12,367 bases of DNA from Verrucomicrobiales bacterium (lineage in GTDB: Bacteria; Verrucomicrobiota; Verrucomicrobiia; Limisphaerales; RI-55): the NCBI GenBank assembly GCA_003484235.1, contig DNDP01000023.1:8420-20786 (forward strand), written 5' to 3'. Made by a program: the position numbers and the translations under genes. Positions within the stretch are counted from its first letter, which is position 1. Each line of letters starts with the position of its first letter. The notes beneath the pieces are model-generated. The model was given only the letters and a program-made list of their open reading frames with translations. It was not told the origin of the DNA and searched no databases. Of this stretch, positions 6,708 to 12,367 are shown piece after piece.

Positions 6708-8063
6708 ATGTTGGCTTACAGCTTTCGCCGCTTGTTGCTCTGCACCGCCGCCGCGTGCACGTCATTGCTGTCCGCGCTCGGCCAGGATGCCTGGCCCCAG
6801 TTTCGTGGACCAGGTGCCCGGGGCGTCTCCACCAACCTCGGTCTGCCGGACACCTGGAGCGCCGGCACGAACATCGCCTGGAAAACCGCCGTCCCCGGCA
6901 TGGGCTGGTCGTCGCCGATCATCTGGGGCGATCAGGTGATCGTGACCACCGCCGTGAGCGAAGGGGAGGTCGAGGCGCCCAGGAAGGGGCTCTACTTTGG
7001 CGGCGAGCGGCCGCCGACGAAGGCCGTCCACCAGTGGCGGGTCCTCGCCTATGCTCTTTCCAATGGGAAGCTGGGCTGGCAGACGGTCGTCCGGTCGGGT
7101 CCGCCACCGGGACCGCGGCACCTGAAAAATTCCCACGCCTCGGAAACGCCGGTCACCGATGGAGAGCATGTCTATGCCTTCTTCGGCAACGCCGGTCTCT
7201 ACTGCCTGGACATGAAGGGGCGGCTCGTATGGTCTGAATCACTGGGCGTCCACGAAATGCGTTACGGCTGGGGCACTTCATCCTCGCCGGTGCTTCACGG
7301 GGACCGGATCTACATCGTAAGGGATAATCAGGACCAGTCATTCATGGTCGCGCTGGACAAACGGACGGGGAAGGAGGTCTGGCGTGTCGAGCGGGACGAA
7401 CCGAGCAATTTCAGCACGCCGTTTGTCTGGGAAAACGGACTGCGGACGGAGCTCGTGACCACCGGCGTGAACCGGACGCGGTCCTACGATCTTGAGGGGC
7501 GGCTGCTCTGGGAGTTTGGTCCCGGCATGTCGGAGATCGTGATCCCGACCCCGTTCACCGACGGCGGGCTGCTGTACGTTTGCGCCGGCTACGTGGGTGA
7601 CAAGCACAGGGTCCTCAAGCCGGTCTACGCGATCAGGCCCGGTGCCGCCGGTGACATCGGTCTGCCCGACGGGGAGACTTCCAACGAGTTCATCGCATGG
7701 CGCCGCGAAAATGCCGCGCCCTACAATCCCACGCCGGTGCTGCATGACGGCCGGTTTTACACCCTCTGGGATTTCGGTTTCCTGAGCTGCTACGATGCCC
7801 GGACCGGAGCCGAGATCTACGACAAGCAGCGCATCAAGACCGACGGCATCGCCGGATTCACTGCATCCCCGTGGGCCTATGACGGAAAGATTTTCTGCCT
7901 CAGCGAGGATGGCGACACCTACGTCATAGCGGCCGGGGACGAGTACCGGCTGCTGCACGTGAATTCGTTGGAGGAGATGTGCATGGCGACGCCCGCCATC
8001 GCCGGGAAGACGCTGGTGATCCGCGGCGCCCAGCACCTGTTTGGCATTCGCGGGAAGGACTGA
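6708..8063 (+). CDS. secreted PQQ-like beta-propeller repeat protein
   Basis: 451 residues. A Sec signal peptide is visible: Arg pair at 7-8, hydrophobic core through about residue 24, and a likely cleavage in SALG/QDAW after residue 25, so the mature protein is periplasmic or extracellular. It begins WPQFRGPGARGVS, the entry motif of PQQ-like propeller proteins common in Planctomycetes and Verrucomicrobia. Blade repeats follow, each with a (S/T)xP...(D/N)G..(V/I)Y strand pattern and a closing DxxTG or similar turn: SSPIIWGDQVIV, SETPVTDGEHVYAF, SSPVLHGDRIYIV, ALDKRTGKEVW, PTPVLHDGRFYTL, YDARTGAEIY, ASPWAYDGKIFCL and TPAIAGKTLVI, enough for about eight blades. Most family members have no known enzyme activity and probably do not bind PQQ; no dehydrogenase cofactor residues are evident. 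Function therefore unknown; an export, binding or scaffolding role is possible. The ATG has no Shine-Dalgarno before it (preceding bases TTGACCCGTC). The gene converges with the pump gene. Confidence 0.93.
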   Translation: MLAYSFRRLLLCTAAACTSLLSALGQDAWPQFRGPGARGVSTNLGLPDTWSAGTNIAWKTAVPGMGWSSPIIWGDQVIVTTAVSEGEVEAPRKGLYFGGERPPTKAVHQWRVLAYALSNGKLGWQTVVRSGPPPGPRHLKNSHASETPVTDGEHVYAFFGNAGLYCLDMKGRLVWSESLGVHEMRYGWGTSSSPVLHGDRIYIVRDNQDQSFMVALDKRTGKEVWRVERDEPSNFSTPFVWENGLRTELVTTGVNRTRSYDLEGRLLWEFGPGMSEIVIPTPFTDGGLLYVCAGYVGDKHRVLKPVYAIRPGAAGDIGLPDGETSNEFIAWRRENAAPYNPTPVLHDGRFYTLWDFGFLSCYDARTGAEIYDKQRIKTDGIAGFTASPWAYDGKIFCLSEDGDTYVIAAGDEYRLLHVNSLEEMCMATPAIAGKTLVIRGAQHLFGIRGKD

Positions 8064-8064
8064 T

Positions 8065-8087
8065 CGCGCAGCCGCCCGGTCTGCGTG
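8065..8087. terminator. possible hairpin between convergent genes
   Basis: In the 35-bp gap between two convergent stop codons, CGCGCAG (8065-8071) can pair with CTGCGTG (8081-8087): seven pairs including one G-U, with a 9-base loop. No T-run follows on either strand, so it is not a classical intrinsic terminator, but its position suits a bidirectional stop. Confidence 0.25.
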
Positions 8088-8098
8088 CGTGGGAGTGG

Positions 8099-11000
8099 CT
8101 ACACCTGCTGCGGCGTCGCCTCGGGCTCGGTCTGCACGGTCGAGGTGATCCGTTCGATGCCCAGCTCCTCCACGATCACCATCAATGCCGGGATGAAGGT
8201 CATCACCACCACCGCCGAGACCAGCGTGCCGATGCCGAGTGAGATGGCCATCGGCACGAGGAACAGGGCCTGGATGCTCGTCTCGAATATCATCGGTCCG
8301 AGCCCCAGAAAGGTCGTCACCGCCGTGAGCAGGATCGGCCGGAACCGCCTTTGAGCAGCCAGCCGGATGGCTTCGACCGGCGACCTGCCCGCCTTTTCGT
8401 ACTCGCTGCGCGTGATCTCCATGACAAACGCCCCATTCACCACCATGCCGCAGAGGGCGATCATCCCGAAGATGCTGAACACGCTGAGATCGAAGCCCAT
8501 GATCACGTGGCCGATCACCGCGCCGGCCAGGCTCCAGGGAATCATCAGGAACACGACGATCGCCTGGATGTAGCTGCGGAGCAGCGAGGCCATGATGGCA
8601 TAGATCGCAAAGAGCGCCGCGAGCAGGCCCCAGCCGAGATTGGTGAGCGCCTCGCGCTGTTCGCGCTGTTCGCCCTCGAACGAGTACTGCAGCCCGGGAT
8701 ACCGGGCGAGGATTGCCGGCAGTTCGGTCTCCGCGAACCGCGAGAGCACCTTGTTCCCGGTCGTCACGCCGGGCACCACGTTGGCGGTGACGTTGTGGAC
8801 CCGCGCGCCGTTCACGCGCTCGATCCGGGTCGGTGCCTGGGTCGGAATGATCTTCGCCGCCTGGTGCAAGGGGATTTCACCCCCGCCCGGCGCCTGGATC
8901 AGCAGGCCCTCCAGTCCCGCCAACGAACGGCGTTCCTCCCTGGGCAGCTTGACCATGACCCGCACCTCCTCGCGGTCGCGGGGCTGGCGCAGAGCCTCCG
9001 CGCCGTAGAAGGCGTGGCGGATCTGCCGGCCAAGCTCGCGTGCGGTGATGCCCAACGCGCGGCCCTCGGGCTTGATCTCAAAATTGAACTGCGGCATCTC
9101 GCTGCCGAAACCCTTGCGCACGTCCTCCACGCCGGGATACTGCGCAATGGCGGCCGCAACGTCGGTCGCCGCCGCCTTCAGGATCTCCGTCTCGGGATGG
9201 GAAATCTGAACGTCGATCTCCGCCGAACCGCCCGGGCCGATCAGGTAGTCGAAGAACACCGATTCCAGGTCCGGGATGTCGGGGATCTCCTTGCGCCAGC
9301 GGCCGGCGAATTCACCGGCCGTCACCTTGCGCTGGCTCTGCTCGACCAGCCGGACGGAGACCTCCGCACCGTTCGCCCCGCGGTAACCGAGCACCGTGGT
9401 GATGCCGACGAGGATGTTGGTCTCGCCCAGCTGTTCGATGGTGCGCCGCGCCGCCGCTTCGATCTCGAAGGCCACCTCCCGCGTGCGGGCGAGCGCGGTG
9501 CCCGAGGGCATTTCGATCTCGGCCTGCACGAAGGGCGTTTCGATCGACGGCTGGAACGCGAGGTTCACCCGGCCGCTCAACGTGTAGCTGCCTACGAGGA
9601 TCAGCACCGCGAGAAAGCCGCCGCAGACCAGATAGCGCTGCCGGATCACGCCCCGGACCACCGGCGTGTACCACCGGTCGATCGCGTCGTCGATGCGGAT
9701 GCGCAGGCGTGTCTGCCACTGGTGGAAGACCTCGAACCAGCGGACGCGCGTCTTGCGGCTCTGGAAGGCGAGATGCGCCGGCAGGATCAGCAGGCACTCG
9801 ATCAACGACACCGTGAACACCGCGATCACCACCGACGGCAGCACGTAGAAGAACCGCCCGGTCTCGCCCGGCACGAACAGCAGCGGCAGGAACGCGATGA
9901 TGTTCGTGGTCACCGCGAACATCACCGGCACGGACATCGCCTTCACGCCGGCCACGGCCGCGTCCAGCCGGCTCATCCCCTGGGACATCCGGTGAAAGAT
10001 GTCCTCGCCCACCACCACGGCGTCATCGACCACGATGCCGAGCGTCACGATGAAGCCGAAGAGCGAGATCATGTTGATCGTGGCGTCCATCGCGGGCAGC
10101 AGGAAGAGCGAGCCGAGGATCGAGACCGGAATGCCCGCCGCCGTCCAGAACGCCACCCGCAGCTCGAGGAACAGCCCGAGCGCCAGCACGACCAGCAGCA
10201 GGCCGATCGCGCCGTTCGTCATCAGCATCTCGATCCGCTCGGCGTAGGAGATCGAGCGGTCGTAGGTGACCGTCATGCCCACGCTGGGGGGGAGATTGGT
10301 GCGTTCGCGCTCGATGAAGGCCCGGACCGCCTTGGCGACCGTCAGCGGCGACTGCGTTTCGGAGCTGTAAACCGCCAGCCAGATCGAGGGCCGGCCGTCG
10401 AAGTACGACTCACCCTCGGTCTCCTCGAAATCGTCCTGGATCACGGCGATGTCGCTGAGCCGGACCTTGGTGCCGTCGGTGCGGCTGACAACCGGAATGT
10501 CGCCGAACTCCCGCGCCAGGTTTCGCCGCTCCGCCGTCTTGAGCAGGATGTCGCCGCCGCGGGTCTTGATCGAGCCGGCCGGCACGTCGAGCGCGGAGGC
10601 GTCGATCGCGCTGGCGACGTCCTCCAGCCGCAGGTTCAACGCGCGCAGTTGGGCCGGCGAGATCTCCACGCGGATCTCCGGGCGGCGCACACCGCGCAGC
10701 TCGACCAGCGTCACTTCCGGTTCCGCGAGCAGCGATTCCTCGATCTGCCGGGCGAACTCCACCAGCCCCCGCTGGTCCAGGTCGCCATACAGTGTCAGAT
10801 ACAGGACGCCACGACGTCGGCCGCCATCGAGCGAGATGCGCGGCGGTTCGGCGTCGTCGGGAAAAAGGCTGATCCGCTGGACGGCGGCGGTGATCTCCTG
10901 CAGCGCCCGGTTGCGGTCCGCGCCGGGCATCAGTTCGGCAATGACGGACGCGCCGCTTTCCCGGGCAACGGCCCGGATGCGCCGGATGATGTCCATGCTG

Positions 11001-11248
11001 CGCAGTTCGGACTCGATCGGCTGGATGATCGAATGCTCGACCTCCCCGGGGCTGGCGCCGCGGTACTCCATGCTTACCTCGACCTGGTCGAGGGTGAAGG
11101 TGGGATAGATCTCCTGCTTGAGACTGCGGGCGACCAGGAGGCCGGTGACCACGACGGCGAGCATCAGCAGGTTGGCGGCAACGTGATTCCGGGCGAACCA
11201 GGCGAGCAGTCCGGGGTGCGGTCCTGGGGCTGTTGGGGGCCGTTCCAT
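8099..11248 (-). CDS. RND efflux pump inner-membrane transporter, HAE1 (AcrB-like) family
   Basis: 1049 residues from the ATG at 11248, the normal length for an AcrB-type pump that exports compounds from membrane or periplasm using the proton gradient. The standard layout is present: a first membrane helix near residues 24-41, a large periplasmic loop, helices 2-6 (about 345-492), a second periplasmic loop, and helices 8-12 (about 872-1025). TM4 has GIVVDDAVVVGEDI with the proton-relay pair D408-D409 (AcrB D407-D408). TM11 keeps the arginine equivalent to AcrB R971 (R968) in RRFRPILLT. In TM10 the AcrB lysine K940 aligns with V937 (GMVVNGAFVMEI). The substrate cannot be read from sequence. 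The fusion protein's TGA overlaps this ATG by one base (TGATG); a GTG at 11251 with a 4-base overlap is the alternative start. Either way translation is probably coupled. Confidence 0.95.
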   Translation of the reverse strand: MERPPTAPGPHPGLLAWFARNHVAANLLMLAVVVTGLLVARSLKQEIYPTFTLDQVEVSMEYRGASPGEVEHSIIQPIESELRSMDIIRRIRAVARESGASVIAELMPGADRNRALQEITAAVQRISLFPDDAEPPRISLDGGRRRGVLYLTLYGDLDQRGLVEFARQIEESLLAEPEVTLVELRGVRRPEIRVEISPAQLRALNLRLEDVASAIDASALDVPAGSIKTRGGDILLKTAERRNLAREFGDIPVVSRTDGTKVRLSDIAVIQDDFEETEGESYFDGRPSIWLAVYSSETQSPLTVAKAVRAFIERERTNLPPSVGMTVTYDRSISYAERIEMLMTNGAIGLLLVVLALGLFLELRVAFWTAAGIPVSILGSLFLLPAMDATINMISLFGFIVTLGIVVDDAVVVGEDIFHRMSQGMSRLDAAVAGVKAMSVPVMFAVTTNIIAFLPLLFVPGETGRFFYVLPSVVIAVFTVSLIECLLILPAHLAFQSRKTRVRWFEVFHQWQTRLRIRIDDAIDRWYTPVVRGVIRQRYLVCGGFLAVLILVGSYTLSGRVNLAFQPSIETPFVQAEIEMPSGTALARTREVAFEIEAAARRTIEQLGETNILVGITTVLGYRGANGAEVSVRLVEQSQRKVTAGEFAGRWRKEIPDIPDLESVFFDYLIGPGGSAEIDVQISHPETEILKAAATDVAAAIAQYPGVEDVRKGFGSEMPQFNFEIKPEGRALGITARELGRQIRHAFYGAEALRQPRDREEVRVMVKLPREERRSLAGLEGLLIQAPGGGEIPLHQAAKIIPTQAPTRIERVNGARVHNVTANVVPGVTTGNKVLSRFAETELPAILARYPGLQYSFEGEQREQREALTNLGWGLLAALFAIYAIMASLLRSYIQAIVVFLMIPWSLAGAVIGHVIMGFDLSVFSIFGMIALCGMVVNGAFVMEITRSEYEKAGRSPVEAIRLAAQRRFRPILLTAVTTFLGLGPMIFETSIQALFLVPMAISLGIGTLVSAVVVMTFIPALMVIVEELGIERITSTVQTEPEATPQQV

Positions 11249-12367
11249 CACGAATCGGTGGCGGTCATGGCGGTCGCGGGTGCGGCCTCGTCCGCCGGAT
11301 GCGCCTCGACTTCCATGTCCGGCAGGGCAACGCGGAGATCGCTAACGATCAGGGCTTCGCCCGGCCTCAGTTCGGTGTCGATGTAGATCGTCTCTTCCTT
11401 GCGCCAGCGCACCTCGACGTCGCGGATCTGGAGGCGACCGTTGGCATCCGCCACCCAGATGCGATCGCCTTCGCGCAGCGCGGTGCGGTCGATGGCCAGC
11501 ACACCCTCGAGCCGGCCGGCATCGAAGTGCACGCGGACGTAGCTGCCGAGCAGCAGGGGTGGCGTGCCAGCGGCCGTTTGATGCCGGAGAGGGTCGTGCA
11601 CCCGCACCAGCACACGGGCCATGCGGCCGGCTTCCTCGAGATCTCCCAGCAGTTGCAGAACTTCCCCGTCGTAGGCCGCCATCCTGCCGTTGCCGGTGTC
11701 GAACTCCACCTTGACGGAGGCACCTGTCCTTCCGGCTGCGGGCAGGCGGATCCAGGGCAGCTTGTCGGTGGGAACGGCGGCGCTTACCCAGTACTCGTCG
11801 GTGCCGACCAGCGTGACGGTGAGGTCGCCGGGGTCCACCCGCTGGCTCAGCTCGACGCTCTCGTCCAGCACGAGGGCATTGAAGGGGGCGCGGATCACGT
11901 GCCTTCGCAGCATTTCCTCGTCGCGATCCCGCCGGGCCTTGAGTCGTTCCATCTCGGCCAGTTGCTGGCGGCGCGCCGCCTCCAGCGAGGCCAGCTCGGT
12001 CTCGGCCACCACCCGTTCCTGCACCAGCTGCTCCGCTTCGCGGTGCTTGCGGGCGGCCTCCTGCAGGTTGGCCTCGGCGCCGGCCAGTTCGGCCTCGGTC
12101 TGCTGCAGGGTCAACTTTGCCAGCGTGGGATCGATGGTGAACAGCTCCTCGTCGCGCTGAATCCTGCCCCCCGGCCGCAGCTGCGGGTGCATGCCGATGA
12201 CCCGCCCGGAAACCTCGGTCTCGATGGCCACCCGGCGTGCGGGGATCACCGTGCCGTAGGCGGTCACCGTGATCTCCTCGGTGGTCGGTCGCACCTGCAC
12301 GGTCTTCACGATGCGCGGCGGGCGTTTCTCCTCGGTCGGTTTGGTGACCGGACCGGTGCGGAATATC
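11248..12367 (-). CDS. RND efflux membrane fusion protein (periplasmic adaptor), 5' end cut by window edge
   Basis: Adaptor subunit that joins an RND pump to an outer-membrane channel across the periplasm. Domains in order: a first lipoyl half (TVIPARRVAIETEVSGRV..., then a G-rich turn and LFTIDP), an alpha-helical hairpin rich in Glu, Ala, Arg and Gln (QQTEAELAGAEANLQEAARK to ARRDRDEEMLRRH), a second lipoyl half (VIRAPFNALVLDESVELSQRVDPGD), a beta-barrel (WVSAAVPTDKLPWI, later VLVRVHDPL and GSYVRVHF) and a membrane-proximal domain (VLAIDRTALREGDRIWVADANGRL). A GTG at 12309 is the first possible start inside the window, but the frame stays open to the edge and the extra residues (IFRTGPVTKPTEEKRPPRIV) are those expected just before the first beta strand, so the signal peptide or anchor helix lies outside. 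The stop overlaps the pump gene's start. A channel gene (TolC/OprM type) could lie beyond the edge. Confidence 0.94.
   Translation of the reverse strand, partial: IFRTGPVTKPTEEKRPPRIVKTVQVRPTTEEITVTAYGTVIPARRVAIETEVSGRVIGMHPQLRPGGRIQRDEELFTIDPTLAKLTLQQTEAELAGAEANLQEAARKHREAEQLVQERVVAETELASLEAARRQQLAEMERLKARRDRDEEMLRRHVIRAPFNALVLDESVELSQRVDPGDLTVTLVGTDEYWVSAAVPTDKLPWIRLPAAGRTGASVKVEFDTGNGRMAAYDGEVLQLLGDLEEAGRMARVLVRVHDPLRHQTAAGTPPLLLGSYVRVHFDAGRLEGVLAIDRTALREGDRIWVADANGRLQIRDVEVRWRKEETIYIDTELRPGEALIVSDLRVALPDMEVEAHPADEAAPATAMTATDS

Noticed and set aside
6708..8063. The propeller protein as a true PQQ-dependent alcohol or glucose dehydrogenase.
   Set aside because: It is too short (451 aa versus about 600-800), and the WPQFRGPG-type family lacks the dehydrogenase active-site pattern; I see no PQQ-binding Cys-Cys pair.
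8351..11386. A 1011-codon open frame on the plus strand, opposite the RND pump and part of the adaptor gene.
   Set aside because: Its translation is full of His, Asp, Arg, Gln and Ala without domain structure, as expected for the shadow of a GC-rich gene; the minus-strand products match known families over their whole length.

Overview
The window comes from a GC-rich bacterium. The best guess is Verrucomicrobiota, or the wider PVC group. The main reason is the secreted PQQ-like propeller protein whose mature end begins with WPQFRGPG, a type abundant in Planctomycetes and Verrucomicrobia. Start codons lacking Shine-Dalgarno motifs fit but prove nothing. There is no rRNA, tRNA, insertion sequence, phage gene or CRISPR array, so it reads as ordinary chromosome with one unusual gene.

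Layout: on the minus strand at the left are pdxH (pyridoxamine 5'-phosphate oxidase, cut by the left edge) and, 59 bp upstream of it, an MgtC/SapB-DUF4010 family membrane protein; the two could be one transcript. A divergent intergenic stretch of about 460 bp follows. Next, on the plus strand, is a 1389-residue protein with two degenerate response-regulator receiver domains, a very long coiled coil and a C-terminal segment that looks like a histidine-kinase dimerisation domain without its histidine. Then comes a secreted PQQ-like beta-propeller protein, also on plus. It converges on a minus-strand efflux operon: a membrane fusion protein (cut by the right edge) whose stop overlaps the start of an HAE1-type RND pump. 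No outer-membrane channel gene lies in the window.

The most interesting object is the 1389-residue protein. Its domain order (pseudo-receivers, then a long coiled coil) and its length resemble myxobacterial AglZ, and the order also resembles FrzS; both are polar motility scaffolds. The resemblance is one of architecture only. Part of its coiled coil is built from six tandem units with an exact period of 63 residues (nine heptads, 189 bp). Together with the degenerate catalytic residues at both ends, this suggests a structural or scaffolding protein assembled from two-component signalling parts. The remaining genes are recognisable housekeeping or transport families.
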